A stretch of 64,000 nt of DNA, taken from the NCBI RefSeq assembly GCF_022682495.2, contig NC_071398.1, forward strand, positions 95,073,705 through 95,137,704. The letters run 5' to 3'. Made by a program: the position numbers and the translations under genes. This document shows positions 22,956 to 32,440 of this stretch, in pieces. Origin of the DNA: Desmodus rotundus. Taxonomy: Eukaryota > Chordata > Mammalia > Chiroptera > Phyllostomidae. Below the pieces are notes generated by a model, which was not told the origin of the DNA, searched no databases, and saw only the letters and a program-made list of their open reading frames with translations. Numbering within the stretch: the first letter of the stretch is position 1; each line of letters starts with the position of its first letter.

Positions 22956-23740
22956 TGTGATGTGTGATGAGAAATATGTAATGGTCTTCGTCCTGTTTTG
23001 GGCACAGAGCTCCTGGAACCCTTGGCATTTCCTAAGTGTGATAAGAGAAATAAAAGTGTCTTGATATTTATAACAAGCACCTTTCAACCACCCCTTCTGT
23101 TGCTGAGGTGATTTTCAGAAATCCCCTAAGGATGGCGGTTGGTTGCCAGGGGACCCAAACATGTGACTGAAGGGTTGAAATTTTCAGTCCCACCTCTTAT
23201 CTGTGGGGTGGGGAAAGGGGCTGGAGATTTTAATCACCAATGACCAATGATTTAAACAATCACCAGAAGGTCAGGGTTCAAGGAGCTTCCATGAGAACAG
23301 AGAGGCTCCTTTGACCGGGACCTCACCTTATGTGAGGGGTCTTCATCAGGCTGTTCACTCGGGCTGTTGGTTTGCATCCTTTAATAAGAGCCTTTGTAAG
23401 GAACCGGTGATCTAGTGAGCAGGCGGGCTTCCCGAGCTCTGTGAGCTGCTCTAGCAAATTAATTGAATCCAAAGAGGGGGGTATGGGCCCCTCCAATCCG
23501 TAGCCAGTCACTCAAAAGCACAGTGACAACATGGACCTGCGACTGCCATCTGACGTGGAGGACAGTCTTGTGGGACTGAGCCCCCAACCTGTGGAGTATG
23601 ATGCTCTCTCTGGGTAGAGAGACTCAGCAGTGAATGTCACAGAGACCCGCTTCGTGTGGGGGAGGAAAAACCCCATGTCAGAACTGGTGTCAGAGTCAGA
23701 TTTGTGGTCCCAGAGCACATCAGAGCCAGAAACACACCGG
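22956..23740 (+). mobile_element. ERV-type solo LTR
   Basis: A long series of blocks appears in the order of a known ERV LTR: GAGAAATATGTAATGGTCTT, GGGCACAGAGCTCCTGGAAC, CTTGGCATTTCCTAAGTGTG, GGCGGTTGGTTGCCAGGGGA, ATCACCAATGACCAATGATT, TCAGGGTTCAAGGAGCTTCC, AACCGGTGATCTAGTGAGCA, GCTCTAGCAAATTAATTGAA, GTCTTGTGGGACTGAGCCCC and TGTGGGGGAGGAAAAACCCC. It is about 780 bp with little rearrangement. No gag, pol or env sequence flanks it. The class (ERVL-like or ERV1-like) is not determined. Confidence 0.78.
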
Positions 23741-24235
23741 GGGGGAAGTTCTCCTTCAGCCTGGGCCTGAGAGAAGTCCTGTCAAACCCAAGCTGGATGC
23801 GCGGGGCCTCCCTGAGGCCAGCCAGCAACTGCCAGTGGTCCTGGCAGGGGTGGCGGGTCCTGCTGGCCTCCTGAGGGTGGGACCTCTCAGAAGTCTGCAG
23901 GATGCAGCATTCAGAGGTAGTTCACAGCGGCATCAGCTGCTCTGCTGATCAAATCTCAAAGCAACCTCCCGGCACCGAGGCCAGTCGACTTTCTCTGCCA
24001 AGCCTTGTCACAGGCGTACAATTGACTTCACGGAGAGCGTGGATTGTCCAGAAAAGCCCTCTCCCCTTGTACTCACAAATGGCTGGTCATCAGCGTGGTT
24101 TGGTGCTGGAGGGGCAGAAGTCACCAAATAGGAAAGCCTCCGGTTGTCTGCTGGCTCCTCAAGCCACTCAGACAGCGGGGCGCTTCCCAAGCTGCCTCCC
24201 TCAGCCTGCTGCTCCCCTACCTTTGTTCCCCATGC
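23741..24235. other. Unannotated non-coding stretch
   Basis: No gene supported. Short overlapping frames only; no repeat family recognised between the LTR and the AT-rich patch at 24.24 kb. Confidence 0.4.
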
Positions 24236-24350
24236 ATTTGAAAGCAGCTTATTTTAAAAGCTGATTAGATGAGCCCTTAATAACATTAGAGTTTAAATGG
24301 CCCCAGATAGGCTTTCAGCTTCTTGCCAAATTAAGATAAATGTGATATTT
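24236..24350. other. AT-rich candidate conserved non-coding element
   Basis: Contains CCATGCATTTGAAAGCAGCT, AAGCTGATTAGATGAGCCCT, TAATAACATTAGAGTTTAAA and CCAAATTAAGATAAATGTGA. It is repeat-free with several TAAT/ATTA cores. Only a visual suspicion of constraint. Confidence 0.25.
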
Positions 24351-24407
24351 GGGAGCTGAGCTCCCAGCTTCAGGGCTGCTGTGGACCGCAGATGGGTTTG
24401 GAAGCGC

Positions 24408-25430
24408 TGTGTGTGTGTGTGTCACCTGCCATTGAGTCAGCTCTGACTCATGGTGACCCTGTGGGTGAGCAGGGTGGGTCTGCCATGTCCTGTCCTCCAC
24501 GGCCCTGGTTAGCTCCTCTCTGTGGCTTCTCTTACGGAGACAGGCCATCTCATGTTTGGTCTCCTCTTTTCCTTCAGCCTCTGCTTTCCCCAGAATTATT
24601 GTCTTTTCCAAAGAACCCAGCTTTCTTATGATGCACCCGAGGGAGGACAGCTTCAGTTTTGATAATTTGGCCTCCAGGGGCATTTCAGGCTTCCTTTGCT
24701 CCGGACACCTTGTTGGTCTTTCTGGTGTCCACGGTGCCCATCACGCTGTTCAACACCGTATTTGAAGTGAATGCAGTTTTACTTCCTATCAGCCTTCTTC
24801 ACCATCCAACTTTCATGCCTGTATGTGGTGGTCGAGAACGGGAGGGTGTGAGTGATCTTAGCCTTGGTCTCTATTGACACATCTTTACTCTTGGGGATCT
24901 TTCCTGATTCTTCCATTGCTGCCCCTCGGAGTCTCAGCCTCTTCTTGATTGCTCAGCTGCGGTCCCCACTGGAACTGATGACTGCGTCGGAGTTAGCAAG
25001 ATCTTTACCAACTTCAGTGTCTTCATCGCCGTGTGAAAGTCATGCATTTCCTCTGCAGCCATGATTTTGTCTTCTTGACGTTCAGGGGCAGTCTTGCCCT
25101 GGCGCTTTCTTCCACTTTCCTGAGAAGTCATTTCAAACCGTGGCTACTTTCTGCCAGTAAGATGGGGTCATCTGCATCTCCTAAGTTATTGCTATTTCTT
25201 CTACCAATTTTCAGTCCGCCCTCCTCTGAGTCTAGCCCAGTTTCCATAGGATACGTCCTGCTGTGGATTAAACAAGATGTGTTCTTGTCTGACACTCTTG
25301 CCTGTAGGAAGCAGTCTTCTCCCACGTTCCTCTGCAGCCTGAAACTGGGTTTGAGTGCGCCAAGAAGGTCTCTCTTTCATCCCCAAAGGTCTAGCATTCT
25401 GTGTGTCGATGTGTCTTCATGAGCACGCGT
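24408..25430 (-). mobile_element. RTE-clade (BovB-like) LINE, 5'-truncated and degenerate
   Basis: On the minus strand the reverse-transcriptase and C-terminal parts of an RTE-type ORF are readable in order, across several frames. 'GKSVRQEHILFN' matches the GKGVRQGCILSPxLFN block. 'GGLKIGRRNSNNLGDADDP' matches GGVKIGGRxINNLRYADDT, with the catalytic YADD changed to DADD. 'KIMAAEEMHDFHT', 'TTYRHESWMVKKADRK' (family: TTYGCESWTVKKADRK) and 'LKLKLSSLG...GSLEKTIILGK' (family: LKLSYFGHIMRRxGSLEKTIMLGK) follow. The 3' end has the RTE-type GGTCACCATGAGTCAGAGCT terminus followed by a (CA)n tail at 24408-24422. At least three frameshifts and several stops make it inactive. The 5' boundary near 25430 is approximate; endonuclease sequence is absent. 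Confidence 0.9.
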
Positions 25431-27617
25431 TTTCAAGGGAAGGTAAGTGGAGGACAAGGGGCACAGAGCAGAGTTAAAATCTCTCTGACAATCTGCAGCA
25501 CGCCTCTCTGTGCTCCCACACCCTCCGACAACTTTCAGTTCCAGGCAATAGGGCTTTCCTGAGCAACTACTATTTACTCAGGTAACTTAATATTAATGTC
25601 GTTAACACCTGACTCTTGCGGAGAATGACGCAAAATGGTCAGAAGCACAAATGCTTCATCTTGGTTGGTGTGCTCAGCTCCCTCTGTAACTCTTACAGGT
25701 GGGTTCCGTGCTGGGGAGGGGAAACGCCCTTCTTAAGCCACTGAGGGATGCTGGCCTTCCCACGGAATGCTCTTCTGTAGGTTTTAGTGGGAGTTATAAA
25801 CAGAATGGCAAGGGGCGCGGTGGGAAAGGGAGCGTAAACATGCTGTTTGATGCTGAGGTGAATGGATTTTTACAAAAATCCAACAAAAACTCCCGTGGCT
25901 TCTCTTTCCCATCTTTTCCCAACCCAACCCCTGGTGTTTTTAGAATGAAATCTTGAGGTTCTTAAAAACACGGCTTGCCCCTCTGATGTGGTGGTCATTG
26001 CAGACATGCCCCTGAATTTAAGCTTCCTTTTAGAATGTTCACCAAACAATAGCTGCTTTCAGAGCCTTTCGGAAGAAGCGAACCCTTGAGCTTCTACCTT
26101 GAGTTTGCATTCTGGTGGGAAAAGCCGGTCTGCCATGTTTCCCTGAAGTGGCGCTAAGAATTCTAGGCCTCACAGGAGAGGGGTACCTGGGGGAAACCTG
26201 GGCCCGGGCACAGCTGTGGGTACCCCCAACTCACCCAGCCTTCAGGGACCCTTGCGGAGGAGAATACCTGCAGGCCATTTAAGCTGCAGCTTGAATGGAT
26301 TTAAACAGAAACTGTCCTTTGAATGTGAATGGCCACCCGAGCTGTCTCCTGAGAACAGAACGGGGTTGAGGAAGATCAGTGAAGTAGGACTCCAGACTCG
26401 CAGGGTTCAACTGTCTCCCGAACCTTCGACTCACCAGCCTCTGCCAGCGCACAGCCCACTGGGGCCCCCATGTTGCTCTGCCTACTGGAGGGCAAAGGGC
26501 AGAGTCCAGGGGGCTCGACAGAGCTCCCATGCTCCGTCCTGCTCCTTAGCACAGCCATTCAGTGGTGATAAACATTTGTCGAGGGCAGAGTGTCGCAGAG
26601 GCCATTGCTCAGAGAGTTACAGGACCTTCTCAATATCTGTGTGTGTCTTCTCTCCACATCTAGCAGTTTATGTGGTGGACAGGTAGGGGTGTTGGGTGTG
26701 TCCCTTTGCTAAGCCTGGGGCTGAGCTGAAAGGGCTCTGCTTACTTCTTCTCCTCTCCTTCTCAGAATGCCTCTTGCTTTGTCCCTCTGGGAACAAAGTA
26801 TCCCTGCCCCTTGCAAGGCGAACCCTTCCATGGAGTTAACACTGAGCTCCTTTCCTGCTCCCCGCGGCAGAGCCTTCCTGCACTCAGTGGGTCCTCACTC
26901 TTATCCTCTCACGGCCTGTCAGTTCCTCCCCTTCTGCTGATCACGGTCTCCATGAAAGGGAACAGACAGCTTTTGAGTGATTTTGTGACTCTCGACCTCT
27001 TTCTTTTATCCCACACTCTGTGGGAGCATATTCTACACTCACTGCCCATCACGTATTTACCTGTCAATCCCACAGAAAATGGGGTATCCTACCTATGCAC
27101 GCAACCAACCCAACTTAGTTGAGCAAACATGCGTGGGTCACCTGCTACGTGCTGTGTCCAGCCTGGATTCTGACCACAAGGAGCGCACACTCTTAGAAGG
27201 CAGCCAAGCACGCCACCCCTCCCCGGGCCGCAATGCTTGTGATAAGTGGGGTGAGGGGTCGTGTGCTGTAAAGGGACAGGAAGCATCAGCCCTGTCTTGG
27301 GGGCAGAGGACAGTAAGAAGAGTGCTCTAGGAGCTCTCCAGACGGATGGGGAACCCGGGAAGACAGAAGAGAAAAGAACAGGAGAGGCCCAGTCCAAGCA
27401 GAAGGAGCAGGATGCGCAAGGCCATTGAAACCACTGTGCAGCAGGCACTGTGTACGTGGTGGGGGCGAAGGGGACAAGGGGGTTAAGGCTTCAAAGGATG
27501 ACAGACATTTTACCTTCAAGTGTGAGAGCCTGAGAAACTTGAACTCTTTCTTGCAGAATTGGGAACAATGGAGGGTTCAAAGTTGAGCTGTGACATAATC
27601 AGATGACCTTTTAAAAA
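25431..27617. other. Unannotated non-coding stretch
   Basis: No gene supported. The 27115-27600 part resembles a common old dispersed repeat (ACCTGCTACGTGCTGTGTCC, then GGAGCGCACACTCTTAGAAG and GGGAACAATGGAGGGTTCAA), which I cannot name with confidence. The 156-codon plus frame at 26216-26686 has no recognisable domain. Confidence 0.4.
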
Positions 27618-27627
27618 GATCACTTGG
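27618..27627. repeat. Left target-site duplication of VES SINE
   Basis: GATCACTTGG, repeated exactly at 27917-27926 and preceded by an A run (AAAAAGATC), the usual context of L1-type endonuclease cleavage. Confidence 0.85.
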
Positions 27628-27916
27628 CTGGCCCATGTGGCTCAGTTGGTCAGAGCATCGTCCCATACACCAAAAGTTTTGCATGTTCGATTCCCAGGCA
27701 GGACACATACACAGGTTGCAGGTTTGACCCTCGGTCAGGGTACATGCCTAGGTTGTGTGTTTCATCCCCAATCAGGGAACATATAGGAGACAACCAATTG
27801 GTGTTTCTCTCTCTCATCAATATTTCTCTCTCTCTCTCTCACCCTCTCACCCCTCCCTCCCTCTCTCTCTAAAATCAGTGAACATTTTTAGGAAAATAAA
27901 AATTAAGATCAAAAAC
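27628..27916 (+). mobile_element. VES-type tRNA-derived SINE (bat)
   Basis: The head carries a pol III A box (TGGCTCAGTTGG, 27638-27649) and a B box (GTTCGATTCCC, 27685-27695), followed by AACCAATTGGTGTTTCTCTC, CATCAATATTTCTCTCTCTC, long CT-rich runs and an AAAATCAGTGAACATTTTTA tail ending in A-rich DNA. This is the organisation of VES, a SINE restricted to bats. The body holds three B-box-like cores at 27685, 27722 and 27759, a regular 37-bp spacing. The 10-bp target duplication is intact, so the insertion is fairly young. It is not a functional tRNA gene. Confidence 0.93.
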
Positions 27917-27926
27917 GATCACTTGG
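27917..27926. repeat. Right target-site duplication of VES SINE
   Basis: GATCACTTGG, an exact match to 27618-27627. Confidence 0.85.
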
Positions 27927-30865
27927 GAAGCAGCAATTAGAGGGGGGAGATCAGATAAGAAGCTTCTCTAATCGTCCAGGTGAGAGGTGATGGGGGCCTG
28001 AACCAAGAGCGGCTCTGGGAACAGAGAAGAGCGTCCCCTCCATCATCCATGAACCCCCTTCGGACTCACGCAGTCGGATGTCTGCCCTTCCCACACTAGC
28101 CCTCAGTGCGCCGGCTGTGCTGTTCTTACTGTACTTGCTCAGCTTGTGCCCCAGTCATTGGCGTGTTTCTCTGCTTTTCCTTGGTGGATTGTATTCCTGT
28201 CACCCCTTCCTCAAATCACAATACCTTGCTCCTAATAAGAGCTAAAGGAAAGGTTATTTAGTTGAATTGAATTTTCAAGCGCTTCAAACCATGAATAATT
28301 GAGGAATCAGCTATGTATAAGTGCTCGTTGTTTACTTAGTTGTGAAAACAAGCTGATAAAACATTTTCCTGTTTTTTCCATCATTTCCATTATGCCAGAA
28401 TACCCTGCTGTCTTCTTAGTCCTCCAGATTTTCGGGGTGCGGTGAGCAAGTGTTCTTTGACACACACACAGCGGAGGAGGCGCTGCTTGGCTCCCACCTC
28501 CCCGGGCGAGGGAGGCGGCTGAAAGGAGGGAATAGATGATTGCGTTGATTGAATATGACAGCCACGTACAAATATTGAGAAATATGCCGTCTGAAGAGAC
28601 AGAATCGCGGAGCTCACTGCATGATGGGACCCGCGCACGGCGTCCCGAAGGTCAGTGTGCAGATGCAAATTGATTAAGCTAAGTACTTACTGAAATTGCT
28701 TTCCAACATGCTGATGAGAATGGATCGCAAGCAGGACCCACAGTGATGGTGAAAATGCTCATGTAAACTTACCCTCTGGTATGTCATCAAAGCCAATTAA
28801 ATTATCCAGACTTTCCCCCCAGTAGACATGTCTCCAGTACAGTTAACAAACACATCGGGAGGTAACCAGCACCTACCAGTTTGTGATTGACGACTTCTGT
28901 GCGTGGCCCTGGTGGTCTCATGATGGCTGTTAACTGTGGCCCCTTTTGATAATGCTGGGCTTGGCCTCTCTTTCTCGTGCCAAGCCGAGGGATTCTAATG
29001 GGCCAAGAGTGAGTCCCATTCAATGTGGTCCCCACTTGTCACTCCTAAACCCCATCCCTCGCTTCTAGGCAACCAGGAGCCAGAAATCTCCCCACCCTGG
29101 ACTGCATCCAACAGGCTGAAGCCAGAGCTGTTTGGGTCTCCAGCCTGGGGCCCTTAGGCAGCAGAGAAGAAGAGGGGAAGGGGAATGGGAGGTGGGGACA
29201 GAAGGTAAGGCAAGGCAGATGAACGTAAAATAAGAGACAGGGGCAGGAGGCCCAGTTAGCAAGTCTTCACTGAGTAATGTTCATGCGTGCAGTGCAACAG
29301 GATGAGCCGTGGGCCACACGACAGGAGTGCGTATCATGGTCCCTGCTCTGAAGGAGCTTCGGGTTCAGTCCAGACAGCAGTTCTGACCCCGGGAAACAAA
29401 TGAAGAAGCAACACAACAACATGACGAGGTGCTAAGTGCCACCCCCTGGCACTGGCTGGGCTGCATTACTGAGAACCGGAAGACAGGGCGTGTCACAGGG
29501 TCCAGTGGGTGGAGACGACCCCAGAGGGCCTCGTGGGAGAGGGCGGGGGCTTCGAGCTGAGCCTCCAACACAGAGCTGGTATAAGGCCAGGAAGGCAAAA
29601 TGGCATCTCAGACTATGGAAAAGGAAGACTTAACAGAGAGGAAGAAAGAGAGAAGGAAAAGGAAAATGTTGCTGAGGACAGGGACAGTCCAGCAGCCCCC
29701 ACGGCTGCCTCACATCTTGGGGCTCCTGGGCCAATCCTCGGACTGCCCTGGCCAGAGACCAGCAATCCAGAGGCAGAAAATAAGTCTGCAGTCCCCGCAG
29801 TCTCTAGAGCTGGCCTAGTGCCAGCCAATTTTTGTTGTCTCCATAATCACAAAGTGAAGCATCTTTTCCCCGTGTTTGCTTGAGAAGAATGCTGTTTGCA
29901 CAGAAAAGACGCACACACTCCAGACTGATCTTTGACAACTGAATTCTCATATCGCTAACAATTGGGTGCGAAGAACTCACAGAAACTTCACAACAGACGA
30001 GATGGCTTCATCAGCTGGCGGTTCTGTAGCCTGTGAGCAATGGAGAGACAGGGAGATCCAGGGTAATTTATTAGACACCTTTCAAGTGGGTTTTATACAG
30101 AGAGAAGGACAGTACCCACAAAATACATTTTCACCAGCACTGTGAAATCTCCCTGCTCTGAGAATTATTCCCCCACTCCACCCTCACCCCCTCTCAAATG
30201 TTAAGAACATAAAAATAAGTTCTGCCATTTGAGAGACATCCTTGGGAAGGCGTGGCCCCTCCCAGCTGCTCCTCTGAAAGGCAGGTGTCCCCAGAGAGGC
30301 CATTTATTCACTCTACAAATGCTCGCTGTGTCAGGTCACTTTTTTGTCCATAGGCCACTGGAGGAGGAGGGGCGTGCAGAGAGGAGGATGAGAAGTGAAG
30401 GTGGGGGAGGAGGGGAAAACAGTCTCAGAACACAGGGCTCTGCTAGGAAAGGCCGGGTTGAGGAGCAGGGGAGGGCCCAGGGAGTCTCCACTCATCAGGT
30501 TTCGATGCAGCAGCGGTCCCTCCGATTGTGAAGACTGGGAGCGTGAGGCACTGACTCACGCAGGGAGCCACACTCTCTGAGTGCTGGCTTTGTCCAGCTG
30601 CTGCGTGCTCTGGGAAGGAGGTAAGGCCGGTCTGGCCTGCTGTGAGTGCACAGTCTGATGGATAAAGCAGGGCGGTGGGAGGACGCCACCTCCCCCGTGC
30701 GCACACCAGAACATCAGACGTGCAGGGGGTGCCCAGCCGGTTATATTAACAGGGACTGCTTGGAGGAAGAAATTGGTTGTGAGGATTCTTGGGGCCAGAC
30801 AGGCACCTGTCATGGAGGCCTGTGCAGATGAGAAGCTGGTGTTTGAAGAGGAGGACTCCTGTTTG
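27927..30865. other. Unannotated non-coding stretch
   Basis: No gene supported. 28250-28385 and 28640-28800 are AT-rich and repeat-free. 29220-29440 carries AGTCTTCACTGAGTAATGTT and TGGTCCCTGCTCTGAAGGAG blocks of the same old dispersed-repeat type seen near 27.1 and 49.4 kb. A purine-rich run is at about 29636-29685. Confidence 0.4.
28640..28805. other. Candidate conserved non-coding element with octamer motif
   Basis: The perfect POU octamer ATGCAAAT (28663-28670) abuts TTGATTAAG, a homeodomain-type site. The rest is AT-rich and repeat-free, ending AGCCAATTAAATTATCC. Enhancer function is only inferred. Confidence 0.3.
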
Positions 30866-30869
30866 GCTG

Positions 30870-31530
30870 CGACAGAAAGGAAAGTTAGTGAGCTGTGATA
30901 AAAATGACAGTGGCAGTGGTGAAATTGCCGTGGGAAGGGGCAGATCTTTTGTGGGGAACATGGTCACGGGGGATGTGATGAAGGAAAAGATGGGGCTTCG
31001 GACATTGATGGGGTGTTTGGCGTACACGCCCAGTGTATCACAGGGGCGCCTGAAGCTTTGTCAAATGTGGCCGGGTCTGGCACTGTTGAGGGGTGGATAG
31101 ACGTGGAAATTGTTATGGGGACAATTATGATTGTAACTGAGGTAATAATAAAGATAATAGAGCTGTAATTGGAAAGCTGGTGGCTGGAAAGAAGAAGGTG
31201 GGGGCTGCTGAAATGGAGAGGGGGCGACAAGGGAGGTAATGGGGGCGATGGGATTGGTAATAGAGTTGTAATGCAGCGCCAGCTCTGGGGGTGGGCAGAC
31301 AGTCATTCTTAATGGTAGCAGGAGGGGTAGCGGGGCCCAGGTGAGAGCTGCATGGGGAGCATTCACGACAACAGCTGGAGCTGTGGGTGACCAGCGACGT
31401 AATGAACAGCGACACCCAAAGTTCTCATTACAGCGGGAGTTCTAATGGACCCTGGAATAAGATAATGACATTAATGGAAAAGACAATGGCCACCATGAAA
31501 ATCGGGAGCCTTGTGATGGCATTTAGAACT
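30870..31530. repeat. Diffuse GTAAT/GATGG-rich degenerate tract
   Basis: Short variants of GGTAATGG, GATGGGATTGGTAATAG, ATTATGATTGTAACTGAGG, AATAATAAAGATAATAG, ATAATGACATTAATGG and CAATGGCCACCATGAAAATC recur over about 650 bp, with an excess of AATG/GATG words on the plus strand. No exact unit length is clear. It may be a decayed minisatellite. Confidence 0.3.
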
Positions 31531-32239
31531 AGCTGTGTGGTGGGAGAGATGAGGGGAGGAGCGGGGGCAGGCTGGAGGGGGACCGGTGGGGACATGTTTG
31601 TAGGTCCTTGGACTGAGGTTCCTGGGAGCTGTTACCACACACGTCCCTCCGGGTAACCTGGCTTCAGTGCAACTGCTCTCGCCTGTGCGAGACACTTGCC
31701 GTGCATGAGGGAGTCTGGGATGGACAGAGGCGGCTGCAGAAACCACTCGGGGTCGCTGTCTGTGGCCTGAAGTCAGGCCTGACGACGCACGAGCTCAGAT
31801 AGAGCATTTCGGTGAGCACGTGTGTAAACAAAACATCTGCCGCAGAAGGGAATGTATCCAGAGGATTTTGTATTTTTTGATACATCATTTTAACCATTAA
31901 TGCCCTTTCCGAGTGGGGAAGTGGGATGTTAATCCTCCAGGGCCCACTGTTTAACTTCTGAGACTTCAGCCGCCATGGCAGCTTTTGCTGGGAAGCCTTT
32001 GATGTGGGCTCTGCAAAGGAACCTGGGGGAGTGGAACTCACAGGGCGCCCCACCGCTGCTGGCATTTCTGCATCCAGCAGTCCAGAGATGCGCCCAGAGT
32101 GCAGACCGTACACCTGAAAGTTAGGCGGATGGTCTCGGGCCCCACCGGGCAGCCAGCAGACATGGGCAAGACCTCGAGCCTGTGAGGGCAGCAGAGACAG
32201 CCCCATCGGCTCTGGGAAACACAGGTGTCCTCTGCCTCC
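31531..32239. other. Unannotated non-coding stretch
   Basis: No gene supported. The minus-strand 180-codon frame (31664-32206) is not recognised as any protein family. Confidence 0.4.
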
Positions 32240-32440
32240 GGTCCCTAAATGCCTCCTCTCAGGCCAACTGCACCCAAACCACTGGGAGAGCCTCTACAAA
32301 AACACAGATTCCTGGGTCCCACCTCAGAGTCTGATTCTGTTGGTAAGGGGCAGGACCTGTGCACCTGTATTTTAGAGACCTCCTGGGAATTTCCCCATGT
32401 CGTCTCGTGTGGGAACCACTGTCTACATGTCTGCCTGAGG
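32240..32440 (+). mobile_element. MER5A-like hAT relic
   Basis: CAAAAACACAGATTCCTGGG, TCAGAGTCTGATTCTGTTGG, TAAGGGGCAGGACCTGTGCA, TTAGAGACCTCCTGGGAATT and GTGTGGGAACCACTGTC follow the MER5A order ('AAAATGCAGATTCTGATTCAGTAGGTCTGGGGTGGGGCC...CAAGCTCCCAGGTGA'). Non-autonomous, with no coding capacity. Confidence 0.7.

Noticed and set aside
22585..23064. 159-codon plus-strand frame
   Set aside because: Its second part lies in an ERV-type LTR and no domain is recognisable.
24315..25386. RTE reverse transcriptase as an active or host-adopted gene
   Set aside because: Several frameshifts and stops, and the catalytic YADD is altered to DADD.
27628..27700. tRNA-like sequence with A and B boxes
   Set aside because: It is the head of a VES SINE with a CT-rich tail and target duplication; it is not a working tRNA gene.
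31664..32206. 180-codon minus-strand frame
   Set aside because: No recognised family, no splice context, and overlaps other random frames.
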